Shown piece after piece: positions 6,951-16,623 of a DNA stretch of 64,000 nt (position 1 is the first letter of the stretch; each line of letters opens with the position of its first letter). Location: NCBI GenBank assembly GCA_036821825.1, contig DAISIV010000004.1:1-64000 (forward strand), in the 5' to 3' direction. The notes under the pieces are model-generated. The model did not search any database, had not been told where the DNA came from, and was given only the letters and a program-made list of their open reading frames with translations. The translations under genes and the position numbers were made by a program. Source of the DNA: CAITZA01 sp937915285 (GTDB taxonomy: Bacteria > Desulfobacterota > Desulfomonilia > Desulfomonilales > Desulfomonilaceae).

Positions 6951-8006
6951 TCAATGAATTATCCCAGGGCCGTTCAAATTTGAGGGTAAATCGATCGAGG
7001 TGGACTTGTACGGACCGTAGCGGTAGTCCCAATAATTTTCTTTTAACACCCAGTCCAGCAATTCAGGGCTGTGTAGGACTTTTTTCTGATGGAAGGCATA
7101 CCCGGTCCACCATGCCTGGCTAACCTGTTGCTTGATTTGCGCATACGGATCACGCGACAATCGGCTTCGAAGCTTCCGCCAAAGGCTTCGGCATGCAGGG
7201 ATAGGTTCTACCAATTTCCAGTCAGCATTTATGGCCCTGTTTAGTCTGATGTCAGTGTAAGAATCGCTCATTCCGTAAAGAAACATACGTTTTTCAAAAT
7301 AATCGATTGACAGCCTGCTCTCAGGGATACGATGCCGTACCACGGCGGCAGGCTGATAGACTATTTTCAGACCTTTTTCATGAGCCTTGATGGAGAGTCC
7401 TGTCTCGGAATTGCCATGATAGAAATGATATGGTTTCGGAACATAGTCAGGATGAAAGCCTCCGAGCGAAATCAGCGCCTGTCGTCTTATCGAAAAATTC
7501 AAGCCCCATATGAAGAGCGGATCCAGGTCCATCGGCTCATTTCCAAAATCGAGCACGCTCAGGTAATCGCACCATGATTGCGTGCCCTCTTTTTTCCAGA
7601 ATGCCTTCAACCATTCAGGAGTATCGGATTGGTACTCCGGAAGATTCTTTCCACCTACGAGATGAACATCGGGATCCATGAAAGCGGCCTTGATTGCATT
7701 CAGCCAACCCGCATCAGCATCTATGTCATCATCTATGAAGATGAGGACATCACCTGCGGATTGATAAAAGCCCCGATGCCGCCCTGAAAGTAGTCCAGGA
7801 ACAGGTTCATGACAGTAAACAATTCTGCGTTCCGGTTGCTCCCTGATAATCTTTTCAACCACATCCCTGGTGTCATCGACTGATGCGTTGTCAACTACTA
7901 CTATTTCATCACAATCCCGATCCATCGGCTGGTCCAGCAAAGAATTCAGCGTGAGCCTCAAGGATGCGCTCCGGTTCAAGGTCGGTATTATGACAGATGT
8001 TTTCAT
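6951..8006 (-). CDS. GT2-family glycosyltransferase
   Basis: From ATG at 8006 the protein has 351 residues and begins directly with the GT-A strand MKTSVIIPTLNRS. The nucleotide-binding VVVDNASVDD lies near residues 36-45 and the metal-binding IDDDID at 91-96. A later acidic pair (SETGLS) and a C-terminal region ending WDYRYGPY are shared with the next gene. It transfers a sugar from a nucleotide donor to a lipid-linked acceptor at the cytoplasmic membrane, presumably for the EPS locus. It is the last gene of a three-gene minus-strand group with its paralogue (8064) and an ABC flippase (9124), and is related to the former by tandem duplication. Confidence 0.85.
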   Translation of the reverse strand: MKTSVIIPTLNRSASLRLTLNSLLDQPMDRDCDEIVVVDNASVDDTRDVVEKIIREQPERRIVYCHEPVPGLLSGRHRGFYQSAGDVLIFIDDDIDADAGWLNAIKAAFMDPDVHLVGGKNLPEYQSDTPEWLKAFWKKEGTQSWCDYLSVLDFGNEPMDLDPLFIWGLNFSIRRQALISLGGFHPDYVPKPYHFYHGNSETGLSIKAHEKGLKIVYQPAAVVRHRIPESRLSIDYFEKRMFLYGMSDSYTDIRLNRAINADWKLVEPIPACRSLWRKLRSRLSRDPYAQIKQQVSQAWWTGYAFHQKKVLHSPELLDWVLKENYWDYRYGPYKSTSIDLPSNLNGPGIIH

Positions 8007-8063
8007 TTTCTCAGATTTTAGCTGAATCAATGGCCTTTGATCATAAGGAACCTCAGGCCCATT

Positions 8064-9092
8064 TTATTTTACCGGGGTAGGTTCATCCTTGAGGTAAGGA
8101 CCGTAACGATAATCCATGTAACTGTCTCTCAACACCCACTCAAGCACATCCGGATCAGACCTAACGGCGTTCTGATGGAATTCATATCCTTTGAGCCAGT
8201 CCCCGCGAACATCCTCCTTTAATACGGCGTATGGATCCGAAGACAATTTCGCACGAAACCGGCTCATGATGCGTCTTGCTTGGGGAAGAGGATATTGCAT
8301 GCGTAATTCATATTTGAAGCCCCCGTTTCTTCTCACGGTGGTGAATGAGTCAAAAATGCCGTAGAAAAACATTCGTTTTTTGAAATATTCAATGGTGATT
8401 CTCTTATCGGGAATCATGTGGTGTACAAGCGCCTTGGGTTGGTAAATGACCTTGTAGCCTTTTGCCTTGACCTTCCATGCCAGTCCTGTCTCACCATCTC
8501 CCTGATATTGCGTGTAAGGCTCTGGGACGATATCAGGATGAAAACCGCCTAGTTCGAATAGGGTTGATTTCCGAATCGCGTAGTTCAGACTCCAGACATC
8601 CTCTGGAGCTATGAGAGCTACCTTGTCACCAAGATCCAGGAGACTAAGGTCAGCGCACCAACTTCTTCCGGGTTCTCTTACCCAGAATGCGTTGAGCCAT
8701 TCAGGTGGAGTCGACTCAAACTTAGGGAGGCTCTTTCCGCCCACGAGGTGTACGTCTGGATCATTAAAGGTTCCCAGTATTGCGTCGAGCCATTCATGGC
8801 AAGTTATCACGTCGTCATCGACAAAGATCAGCACATCCCCTTTGGCCGTTAATGCCCCTTTATGCCTAGCAGACAACGCTCCAGGAATGGGCTCGTACAC
8901 GTAGAGGATGTTGATCGTGGGTCTGGCTTCAATGAAAGATTCAACCACTTTTCGGGTGTCGTCAGTTGAACGGTTGTCCACAACAATTATTTCATAATCC
9001 TGGGTGGACGTTACCAGACCGGTTAGAGCTTCAAGTGTGATGCCCAGGAACTCGCTCCTGTTTAATGTCGGAATAATTATGGAACACTTCAT
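8064..9092 (-). CDS. GT2-family glycosyltransferase, tandem paralogue
   Basis: From ATG at 9092 the protein has 342 residues. It shares with the downstream gene the start (MKCSIIIPTLNRS), VVDNRSTDD, VDDD (91-94), HLVGGKSLP, a GGFHPD block and the C-terminal YMDYRYGPY. A longer in-frame extension to 9209 exists but would overlap the ABC transporter end and has no family support, so the ATG at 9092 is preferred. The pair probably adds two consecutive or alternative sugars to the same glycan. A cytoplasmic, membrane-associated location is expected. Donor specificity is not predictable. Confidence 0.85.
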   Translation of the reverse strand: MKCSIIIPTLNRSEFLGITLEALTGLVTSTQDYEIIVVDNRSTDDTRKVVESFIEARPTINILYVYEPIPGALSARHKGALTAKGDVLIFVDDDVITCHEWLDAILGTFNDPDVHLVGGKSLPKFESTPPEWLNAFWVREPGRSWCADLSLLDLGDKVALIAPEDVWSLNYAIRKSTLFELGGFHPDIVPEPYTQYQGDGETGLAWKVKAKGYKVIYQPKALVHHMIPDKRITIEYFKKRMFFYGIFDSFTTVRRNGGFKYELRMQYPLPQARRIMSRFRAKLSSDPYAVLKEDVRGDWLKGYEFHQNAVRSDPDVLEWVLRDSYMDYRYGPYLKDEPTPVK

Positions 9093-9123
9093 GCGGATGA
9101 CCTCGAACCAGCTCGCTGGTCCC

Positions 9124-10962
9124 TTATTCCCTGGATGTTGAAGCGGCCATGAGGCGGAAGCCCGGACTTTGTTCCAGAAGTTCGTCGTAAGTTCCCAAGG
9201 CTGTAACATGGCCCTCGGCGAGTTCTATTATTTGGTCGCAATTCTGGATGGTTGTTAGTCGATGAGCGATTATTATTATCGTCAAATCCCGATGCAGGTC
9301 CTCTATGCAGGTCATGACCTCCCTCTCGGTCTGGTTATCCAGTGAACTTGTGGCTTCATCAAACACAAGAATCGAGGCATTTTTGTAAAGGGCTCTGGCT
9401 ATGCCTATCCTCTGCCGTTGACCTCCTGACAGCATCACACCACGTTCACCTACCAGCGAGCTGTAACCATCCGGACGACTTTCAATGAAATCGTCTATCC
9501 TGGCCTGAGCAGCCGCCTGTTTCACCTTTTGCATGTCAATTTCGTCTCTTGGGATTCCTAAAGCGATATTTTCAGTAAGTGAGGAGTCAGCAAGAAAGAT
9601 GCTTTGAGGGACATGGGCAATCGTTTGCTGCCATGGACGCAATCTCCTGCCTGAGATGCTGACGCCATCAACCAGCACCTCACCCCTGGTAGGCTCTATG
9701 AGGCCCATCAACAGGTCGAGAGTGGTGCTTTTACCACTTCCTGTGCCACCAACAAATCCTGTTCTCGATCCTTTCGGTACGGCCAGGTTCAGATCCTTCA
9801 GGACCCACGGATCGGTTGGAGTGTAACGGAACCATACGGAACTGAAAACAATCTTGTCCTTGAATTCAAGCGGCTTTGGAGGTGGTTCAGAAGCCTCGGG
9901 GGGTATTGGCTGATCAAGGAGTTCTATGACTTCGACCAGAGACGCGTGATCTCCGGCTATACTGGCCCAAGCCCAATATATCTGCTGAAGGGCCGGAATT
10001 ATTCGCTGGGCTCCCAGCGCTAGGGCTCCCAAGAGGGGCAAGGCGCCTGCTATGCCACCCTCCTGACGACTTAGACCGTAAGCCAGACCCGCAATGAGGA
10101 CCATGCCGATAGTCTCCATGGCAAATCTCGGACTGACGGATATGAACAGATTACTTCCATAGGCGGCCCTGTAAGGAAAGTCCGCCTTGCGGTAAGTCTC
10201 ACAGTAAGCCGGTTGGGTCCAGTTCAACAGGACATCCCTGATAGCGCCGAGGCCTTCCTGCAGGGCCTTTATCGCCAGAGTGCTCTGTTCGGATATACGC
10301 TCACTGTTTATTTTTAGTCTGTGACGACTTCCTATTGCCACACAACCATAAATTGTACCGAATACAGCCAGCGCTGCCGATACCATCACTGGGTCAATGG
10401 CGATCAGACCGACTACCATAGTAAACAGCAGGAGCGTGGAACTAATCAGAGTCAGTGTCGACTTCAGCATGTCCATGGCCGACCATGACTTGTGAGTTAT
10501 GCCATCTATGACCTCAGCGCTGTTTCTCTGAACGTGTACCTTGTATGGCTGGTAAAGCGTGCGCCTGTACATCTCCAGACTGATGTCAGCCCCGATAGCA
10601 TTGGACAGTTTAGCCGTCGCCCATAAAAGAGTAAGTCTCAGTGTCCCTGCCATGACCGCAGTAAGCGTGAACCCAACGACCACGGGAAAGACGAGCTGAT
10701 CTGGAGAAGTTATTCCGGCCAGTTCAACCAGTTTTCTAACTGCGGGGTAATTAAAAACCTTTTCCGGGGCGGTCAAGACCCCTATAAAAGGCAATACGGC
10801 GCCCAAACTCATTACTTCGGCAAAAGCGCTTGCAAGCATCAGACAGAAAACGATCATCATCTGGCGCTGTCTTTGCTTTGTCAGATGCCCCCACAGATTG
10901 AGCAGCAATGTTGATACCTTGGGCATAGGTTCAAGATGATTCTGGGGTTCATGGTTGGACAT
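9124..10962 (-). CDS. ABC exporter with fused membrane and ATPase domains (MsbA/PglK-like)
   Basis: This half-transporter of 612 residues has an N-terminal membrane domain (about 35-350, six predicted helices). Its ATPase domain has Walker A GGTGSGKS (405-412), signature LSGGQ (511-515), Walker B ILVFDEATSSLD (531-542) and the AHR switch histidine near 566. MsbA/PglK-type exporters flip lipid-linked oligosaccharides or lipids across the inner membrane as dimers. Being followed by two GT2 genes, it may flip the glycan those enzymes build. It is distinct from the Wzx flippase at 20936, so two flipping routes exist in the locus. Confidence 0.85.
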   Translation of the reverse strand: MSNHEPQNHLEPMPKVSTLLLNLWGHLTKQRQRQMMIVFCLMLASAFAEVMSLGAVLPFIGVLTAPEKVFNYPAVRKLVELAGITSPDQLVFPVVVGFTLTAVMAGTLRLTLLWATAKLSNAIGADISLEMYRRTLYQPYKVHVQRNSAEVIDGITHKSWSAMDMLKSTLTLISSTLLLFTMVVGLIAIDPVMVSAALAVFGTIYGCVAIGSRHRLKINSERISEQSTLAIKALQEGLGAIRDVLLNWTQPAYCETYRKADFPYRAAYGSNLFISVSPRFAMETIGMVLIAGLAYGLSRQEGGIAGALPLLGALALGAQRIIPALQQIYWAWASIAGDHASLVEVIELLDQPIPPEASEPPPKPLEFKDKIVFSSVWFRYTPTDPWVLKDLNLAVPKGSRTGFVGGTGSGKSTTLDLLMGLIEPTRGEVLVDGVSISGRRLRPWQQTIAHVPQSIFLADSSLTENIALGIPRDEIDMQKVKQAAAQARIDDFIESRPDGYSSLVGERGVMLSGGQRQRIGIARALYKNASILVFDEATSSLDNQTEREVMTCIEDLHRDLTIIIIAHRLTTIQNCDQIIELAEGHVTALGTYDELLEQSPGFRLMAASTSRE

Positions 10963-11005
10963 TTGCGGTGACAGCCTGATGGATTGTGTTGATTTGATAA
11001 AGTTA

Positions 11006-11036
11006 TTGACAGTTTAAGCTTCTTACGCTCTATTTA
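11006..11036 (+). promoter_or_regulatory. Possible promoter for the nested glycosyltransferase gene
   Basis: A perfect TTGACA (11006-11011) is followed by weak -10 candidates (TCTATT at 17-base spacing, TATTTA at 19). It sits in the divergent gap between the ABC exporter and the 11142 gene, about 100 bases before the ATG. Confidence 0.4.
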
Positions 11037-11141
11037 AACATTGTGAGTAGCTGAGAGTCAATCTTTATGATGCGATGGCTCCAGAGAAACTCCGCATCTT
11101 ATCATTATGTCAGAACAGCCGGAGAATTCAGAGGCTTCGAA

Positions 11142-13430
11142 ATGCGCAGCATCCTTTTCGTTCCCAGGCTTGCCAATAACGGTTCAAACTGCCGGTCAGG
11201 ACTAGCATACGCATACTCCATGATCGCTTGCCTGTCAGGAAGCGCAGACCTCACAATCCTGACTCCCAGAGAGATTAATCCCACAGAAACGAAAGATTTC
11301 CTGAAAAAATATTTTGAAGCCCCAGTGAACGTAGTTTCTCTCTCGGAAATAGACACATATTCCAATAGACCCCTGGAATCTCGATTGGAAGATCATAAGC
11401 CGTTTGTTAATGAGTCTTCTCGAGTCCTGGAATTAATAAACAAAGTTAATTACGATTGTGTTGTGTTTGATGTTTTTGGCGCCGCCGGTTTCATTCCTGT
11501 TAGGTCCAAACGAACAGGAACAGCCCTGGCTAACACGCAACTGGTTAGCTGGTTGTGGAATTGTCATGAATTTCAAAGGCTTCAACGCCTGGAACCTCCG
11601 AAATATCCCGACTGTTTTACAGAGGACCTTGAGATTGATTTTGCTGAACAGTATTGCCTGCGCTTTTGTGATTTTGCCATTAGTCATTCGGAGGCCATCC
11701 TCGAATGGGTTGGGAAAAAAGGCTGGGTTGTGGATATGGGCCGGATTGTCAAGATGTCAAATATACGGTCCCGTCCCCTAAATGAATGGCTACCTGAAAA
11801 TAAACCGCCTCAGCCCATGTCCGTTGACCCCAAATCCCACGATCGAGCCTCCGATAGGACGCTGATATCAATATGTGTGGCTCATTACAACGACGCCCGG
11901 AATCTCTCACATTTGATCCATTCAATAAAGAATAATGTTTACAATAACTTTGAGCTAATCATAGTTGATGACTGCAGCACTGACCCCGAATCAATTGTGA
12001 TGTTTGATTCTTTGGCCAATGAACATGGCTCAGACACCTGTCGATTCATAAAGAAGGAACTTAATGAAAGTCTCGGTCCTACAAGAAACGCAGCGGTCAG
12101 AGAAGCCAGGGGAGAGTTCATATTTTTCGCCGATTCAGATGACCTTTTGTCAGACACTATAATATCCGATGTCGTTAACGGCATGATCCGATCAGGGGTT
12201 GACTGCCTGACATGTCCGCTGGTTTTTTTTCATGGTGATGGCGCTGAATGCAAAGAATCGGCAATTTTCAAGTTCTGGCTGCCTCTGGGCGGTTGTGTTG
12301 AGCTGGGATTCTACGAGAATCCGTTTGGTGGGGCCAATTTCTGTATCAAGAAGTCTGTATATGAGGCATTGGGAGGCTTTAAGGGTCAGTCTGGTGAAGT
12401 CCATGAGGATTGGGAATTCCTGGCTCGTTTGGTGATAGCGGGCTATGAACTCGATGTTCTGCCCAAAGCCGGCTATTTTTACAGGGTAAGGCCTGGAAGT
12501 TGGCTTCAGAGCGCGCGCTCCGGAGCGTCAGTCTACAATATGCGTAAAAGGATTCTACGAGCTGCCGGACCTGTAAACATGAGGCTTGTGAATGACCTTT
12601 TGTTGCGAGTCAGCTCTGAGAATGACCGGATGCGCTCTACTGCGTGGAAGCTGGACAGAAAGATTACCAAACTTGCCCTCAAAGTGGTTGATGTAATACC
12701 GGAGAAACATCGTGTAATCCTTGATAATAACATCATAAAGACTATCTCAGGGGTGGAAGGCCTGTTAACGAAGGCTCGTGATGTAACTAAACTCCTGGCC
12801 GGAAAAATCAACTTGCGAAGCGCCATACCTGAGACTCCAGTGGCGTCACTTGCTGATTACATCAAAAAATCAGGGACTTTAGTGACTTTGAGGCCGGTTT
12901 CGGACAGGTTGGAGCAATTGGAGCGCATGGGATTGCCAGCGGACAGGCCCATATTTGGAGCGCTGGGGGAGAACCGCAATGAAGATGGCGTCGCGGGTTT
13001 TCTTCGACTTTGCTACTGGATGAGAATTCTGGGCGATGAAAGCTTCTTTGTCATGAGTGACAAACCCGCAATAAGTGAAGCAACCCGATCACTGACACAA
13101 AAGTACGCACTGACTAATTTCAGTTGGATAAGCGCTGACCAATGCACTGAAAACATTCCCGCATTGTTATCTGGATTCTTAATTACATCCCGTGAAGAAG
13201 ATCTCCGCAAAGAGGTCTTTCATGCCTTGATATCCGGGGTTCCCGTCTTCTCTACCGACAACAGCTCCATCAGGGATATTCTCGACGAATATTGCAACGG
13301 GATCATGGTGAGTCACGGACCCAATCATAGAGATTTCGCGGATTGTTTTATTTTCTGGAAGAACAATATTGAAATCTACAAGACAGCCGCGGCAGACGCG
13401 GCAAAGATGATCCGGACTGCCCGGGATTAA
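11142..13430 (+). CDS. Nested glycosyltransferase: GT-B half, GT2 domain, GT-B half (copy A)
   Basis: The start is ATG 11142, behind an AGAGGC box, rather than 11067. In the 762-residue product, residues 1-215 look like the N-terminal Rossmann half of a GT4/GT-B enzyme (YDCVVFDVFGAAGF, SWLWNCHEF, CDFAISHSEAILEWV). Residues about 240-455 are a complete GT2 GT-A domain (ISICVAHYND, IIVDDCSTD, ADSDD with DSDD at 331-334, GGANFCIKKS, HEDWEF). A helical linker (KLDRKITKLAL) follows. Residues about 600-740 look like the C-terminal GT-B half (GFLRLCYWMRILGDESFFV, then EEDLRKEVFHALISGVPVFS, the degenerate E-x7-E region). It may be a bifunctional polymerising transferase. The paralogue at 14321 keeps the same order. 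Confidence 0.75.
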   Translation: MRSILFVPRLANNGSNCRSGLAYAYSMIACLSGSADLTILTPREINPTETKDFLKKYFEAPVNVVSLSEIDTYSNRPLESRLEDHKPFVNESSRVLELINKVNYDCVVFDVFGAAGFIPVRSKRTGTALANTQLVSWLWNCHEFQRLQRLEPPKYPDCFTEDLEIDFAEQYCLRFCDFAISHSEAILEWVGKKGWVVDMGRIVKMSNIRSRPLNEWLPENKPPQPMSVDPKSHDRASDRTLISICVAHYNDARNLSHLIHSIKNNVYNNFELIIVDDCSTDPESIVMFDSLANEHGSDTCRFIKKELNESLGPTRNAAVREARGEFIFFADSDDLLSDTIISDVVNGMIRSGVDCLTCPLVFFHGDGAECKESAIFKFWLPLGGCVELGFYENPFGGANFCIKKSVYEALGGFKGQSGEVHEDWEFLARLVIAGYELDVLPKAGYFYRVRPGSWLQSARSGASVYNMRKRILRAAGPVNMRLVNDLLLRVSSENDRMRSTAWKLDRKITKLALKVVDVIPEKHRVILDNNIIKTISGVEGLLTKARDVTKLLAGKINLRSAIPETPVASLADYIKKSGTLVTLRPVSDRLEQLERMGLPADRPIFGALGENRNEDGVAGFLRLCYWMRILGDESFFVMSDKPAISEATRSLTQKYALTNFSWISADQCTENIPALLSGFLITSREEDLRKEVFHALISGVPVFSTDNSSIRDILDEYCNGIMVSHGPNHRDFADCFIFWKNNIEIYKTAAADAAKMIRTARD

Positions 13431-13439
13431 AACGGTAAG

Positions 13440-14228
13440 TCACCGACCAAAGATTTTCTTTAAGCGGGAGACATGCGTGGAAAGCCTCCTGAGTGGAGCG
13501 GTCATCCTCCAACTCTTTGAATTAAGAATTGTTTCCAGATTGGCAAGTTCATTATCCCTGACTTTAAGGAGGTTTTCCATTTTGGCCATCTCAGTGTCCT
13601 TTTCATAAGATGTCAGGAAAAATTTCGTGTCTTCGGTTATCTCAATTCTGCCAATCTGATGTTTGTCGGCGTCATCACCGTCAAACACGCTAACCGCCCC
13701 ATCAAACCTGAACCGGGCAGCGTTTACGACGTTTGTATTATGATCCCCGTAGGGATAAGCCAGCCATCTGAAATTGGGAGGAGGAAAAAGTTCCGACAGA
13801 TATCCGGGAACCTCAAGTTCATGATTCAGTTGATCATCGGAAACAGATGACAGCCGCGGGTGACTGAAAGAGTGCCATTGAAGCCGCCCTCCCATTCGCA
13901 CAGCCTTCTTCAACTGCTCGAGATCGGAGCATTTTAATTCCGGCTCAACTCCCAGATCGTATGTGTTACTTTTCCCGATATGATTCCCGATCACAAATAT
14001 TTCAAATGGATACCCAAAGTCTTTTAGCGCTGGAACACCTCGTTCGACAAAATCCGAATAGGCGTCATCGAAAGTGAGCGTTACATGACGTAGGTTCCCG
14101 GGGTCGTATTGATCCAGATAAACTACTTCATACGCTTTCAAATATTCCATATGCCTGATAAACGTCCGAACACTTACTGTGTAATCTGTCAGGACTTGTT
14201 CAGAGATATTGTGGTAGACCAGGATCAT
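13440..14228 (-). CDS. Polysaccharide deacetylase (CE4, NodB-like)
   Basis: This protein of 262 residues shows the carbohydrate esterase 4 motifs: TFDDAYSD with the catalytic and metal aspartates (52-59), metal ligands in H-x3-H (H119, H123 in WHSFSHPRL), and YPYGD. CE4 enzymes remove N- or O-acetyl groups from polysaccharide. No signal peptide or transmembrane segment is evident, so a cytoplasmic or membrane-peripheral enzyme acting on the lipid-linked unit is possible. The C-terminal ~55 residues are a coiled-coil stretch ending SKSWRMTAPLRRL, a motif common at the ends of EPS glycosyltransferases. It lies antisense between the two nested glycosyltransferase genes, 9 bases from the end of copy A. 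Confidence 0.85.
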   Translation of the reverse strand: MILVYHNISEQVLTDYTVSVRTFIRHMEYLKAYEVVYLDQYDPGNLRHVTLTFDDAYSDFVERGVPALKDFGYPFEIFVIGNHIGKSNTYDLGVEPELKCSDLEQLKKAVRMGGRLQWHSFSHPRLSSVSDDQLNHELEVPGYLSELFPPPNFRWLAYPYGDHNTNVVNAARFRFDGAVSVFDGDDADKHQIGRIEITEDTKFFLTSYEKDTEMAKMENLLKVRDNELANLETILNSKSWRMTAPLRRLSTHVSRLKKIFGR

Positions 14229-14320
14229 CGGAGAATGTCCTAAAGCCCAAAAAGCATTCAGAAAACTTTTGTTGATGTGATAGATTGATCCATGTTGAAT
14301 ACCGCAGCGAGCCCAGATTA

Positions 14321-16576
14321 ATGAAAAAAACCCTGTTGGTCTTTAACTCAAGCAGTAGGCGGACGCTGGGATCTGTAAACCCCGATTTCTTACGCACGTA
14401 CAGTATCATATCCGATATCTTGCCGGTAGCCAATGTTAGCGTGTTGTTCATTGGAACCAGCGGGTTGGAAGAGTACCGTGAAGCGTTGAAAAAACATTTT
14501 GGGAGAGAGATCGAAGTGATTCGACTCCCTGAAACAGTCGGTCAAACGGCTGCGACCCTGGGGTTCGACCTGAAAGACTACAGGACATTTGTTAGTGAGT
14601 CACTTAGGCTATATGAATTTCTGCTCCAAATGGACTATGACGTTGTTATTTTTGACTTATACGGGGCATCCGGTTTCCTACCCATCAGGGCAAAACGGAC
14701 CGGTCAGGGTCTTGTAGATACCGTGCTGGTGAGCTGGATCAGGGATTGTCATGAATTCAGGATTTCTCAGGCCCTAAAAGCTCCCGAGGATTTTGACCCG
14801 TTCATGATCAGTCAGCACATGTATTTTTCCGAGAAGTACTCCTTTGAAAATTGTGATCTTGTCCTTGCTCACACCCAAAGCATCCTTGACTGGGTCACCA
14901 CAGAAAACAACTGGGCGGTCAACAAATCCAACACCATTCGTCTGAGCGATCCTGTGGCTTTTCAGGAGCTTTTTAGTGGTGAGAGAGACAATAATGGACA
15001 AGCGGTTCTGAGCGATTCGGGTTGCATCATTTCCAATTCCAAACCTCGGGTTTCAGTTTGCATGGCCCACTACAATGATGGGACAAAACTGATGTATGCG
15101 CTGAATTCCCTTGAGCAAAATGATTATGAAAATTTTGAAGTAATAGTGGTTGATGACGGTAGTACTGACGTTGAATCCCGGGCTAAATTTGAGGCCCTGG
15201 CCTCCAGGTATGAGGGGCTCGGGTGGAGTTTCATCTCGAAAGCAAGGAATGAGGGCCCCGGACCGGCCAGAAACTTTGCCGTCAGCCTCGCCACAGGTGA
15301 ATACATAATCTTCATGGATTCAGACAATCTTGCCGCTCACAGCATGATATCGGATTTTGTCCTGGGAATGGAGGTCTCCAGCGCGCATTGTCTATCATGC
15401 GGAATGATTATTTTTGAGGGCGAATCGGAGCAGCCTTCGGGGTCGGACGTCAAGGAGATATGGATACCTCTTGGCGCAGCCCTGAAACTGGGATATTTTG
15501 ACAATATTGTGGGAGACACGAACTTTTGCGTCAAAAAATCCGTCTTTGAGTCTCTGGGCGGTTTCTCCAACACTCTGGATTTCCTTGAGGACTGGGATTT
15601 TCTGACAGGGCTGGTTTTGGCCGGATACAAACTGGAGGTCGTTCCCAAGGGTCTGTATTATTATCGTCAGAGTGGCGCCTCAAAATCGGACTCTACGTGG
15701 TCAGGGAATTCAATAAACGCCCTGAGGGAGAGATTTCTGTCGCGATGCCTCCAGGGCAATGAGAACCTTGTACACGAATTGCTTCTTGAGGAAATGGCCG
15801 AGAATGAACGACTGAGATCCTCTGTATGGAAACTTGACAGGAAGATAGTAAAACTAGCCCTGCGTCTTTCCGAAGTCCTGACTGAAGAAAGAAGAAACCG
15901 TGCTCAGACGGCGCTAAACAACATACTTGGATCACTACTAGGAAATCGGCTAATTGGCAAATTTCGCCAGCTTGTCCCAGGTACAAGGAACAGACCGGTA
16001 AAAAACGCAACGGTAGAATTGGGTAAGGTGAACCGGGCTGGAGCCAGTACCGGTCAAGCCGAGGTCTCTGTCATGAGGTCACAGATTGGGACGCCTCCAA
16101 GTGCGCCTGTATTCATGTTTCTTGGCAAACTGGTAGACTCGGACAACCCCCTTGGTTTCTTGAGATTGGCCTACTGGGTCCAGATGTCAGGTGATGATAG
16201 TTTCTTCCTCATGGTCGGGGATGGTCCAATGAAAGATGATGTCATTCGGACTTCACATATATCCGGGTTGAAAAACTTCAGACTTGTTTCTGAGGATCTA
16301 TCCCATGAAGACTTTTGCGATGTTGTTTCTGGAGTTGTAATAACAGGACAAAACCGTGATCTGAGCAACCAACTGACTTCAGTCCTGTCAAAATCCATTC
16401 CAGTATTTTCAAGAGATGGCGAGGTCTCACGGGAACTCGTAGAGAATGGAACAAACGGTCTGATTGTTGACCATGATCCTGAGAAAAAGGATTTTGCCGA
16501 CTGTTTCAGGCGTTGGAAATCAGCGATAGGAGTTTATCGGGAAGGGGCACGGGAATGCTCCAGGCTGATGGAATGA
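14321..16576 (+). CDS. Nested glycosyltransferase: GT-B half, GT2 domain, GT-B half (copy B)
   Basis: This is a paralogue of the 11142 product (751 residues from ATG 14321; a TTG at 14285 is also in frame). Conserved blocks run in the same order: VVIFDLYGASGFLP and SWIRDCHEF in the N-terminal half; VSVCMAHYND, VVDDGSTD, MDSDN (DSDN at 333-336), GDTNFCVKKS and LEDWDF in the GT2 domain; KLDRKIVKLAL in the linker; GFLRLAYWVQMSGDDSFFL and KKDFADCFRRWK in the C-terminal half. In the last domain the E-x7-E donor-binding glutamates expected of GT4 are absent (QNRDLSNQLTSVL), so the GT-B unit may bind but not catalyse. Transcribed divergently from the deacetylase. Confidence 0.75.
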   Translation: MKKTLLVFNSSSRRTLGSVNPDFLRTYSIISDILPVANVSVLFIGTSGLEEYREALKKHFGREIEVIRLPETVGQTAATLGFDLKDYRTFVSESLRLYEFLLQMDYDVVIFDLYGASGFLPIRAKRTGQGLVDTVLVSWIRDCHEFRISQALKAPEDFDPFMISQHMYFSEKYSFENCDLVLAHTQSILDWVTTENNWAVNKSNTIRLSDPVAFQELFSGERDNNGQAVLSDSGCIISNSKPRVSVCMAHYNDGTKLMYALNSLEQNDYENFEVIVVDDGSTDVESRAKFEALASRYEGLGWSFISKARNEGPGPARNFAVSLATGEYIIFMDSDNLAAHSMISDFVLGMEVSSAHCLSCGMIIFEGESEQPSGSDVKEIWIPLGAALKLGYFDNIVGDTNFCVKKSVFESLGGFSNTLDFLEDWDFLTGLVLAGYKLEVVPKGLYYYRQSGASKSDSTWSGNSINALRERFLSRCLQGNENLVHELLLEEMAENERLRSSVWKLDRKIVKLALRLSEVLTEERRNRAQTALNNILGSLLGNRLIGKFRQLVPGTRNRPVKNATVELGKVNRAGASTGQAEVSVMRSQIGTPPSAPVFMFLGKLVDSDNPLGFLRLAYWVQMSGDDSFFLMVGDGPMKDDVIRTSHISGLKNFRLVSEDLSHEDFCDVVSGVVITGQNRDLSNQLTSVLSKSIPVFSRDGEVSRELVENGTNGLIVDHDPEKKDFADCFRRWKSAIGVYREGARECSRLME

Positions 16577-16623
16577 AATTCCAGGCCACAAAACAGGACA
16601 AAACAGAGGACTTTTCCGCCCGT

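Noticed and set aside
8611..8904. Plus-strand frame of 97 codons inside the second GT2 gene
   Set aside because: It is antisense to the conserved GT-A core and has no family features.
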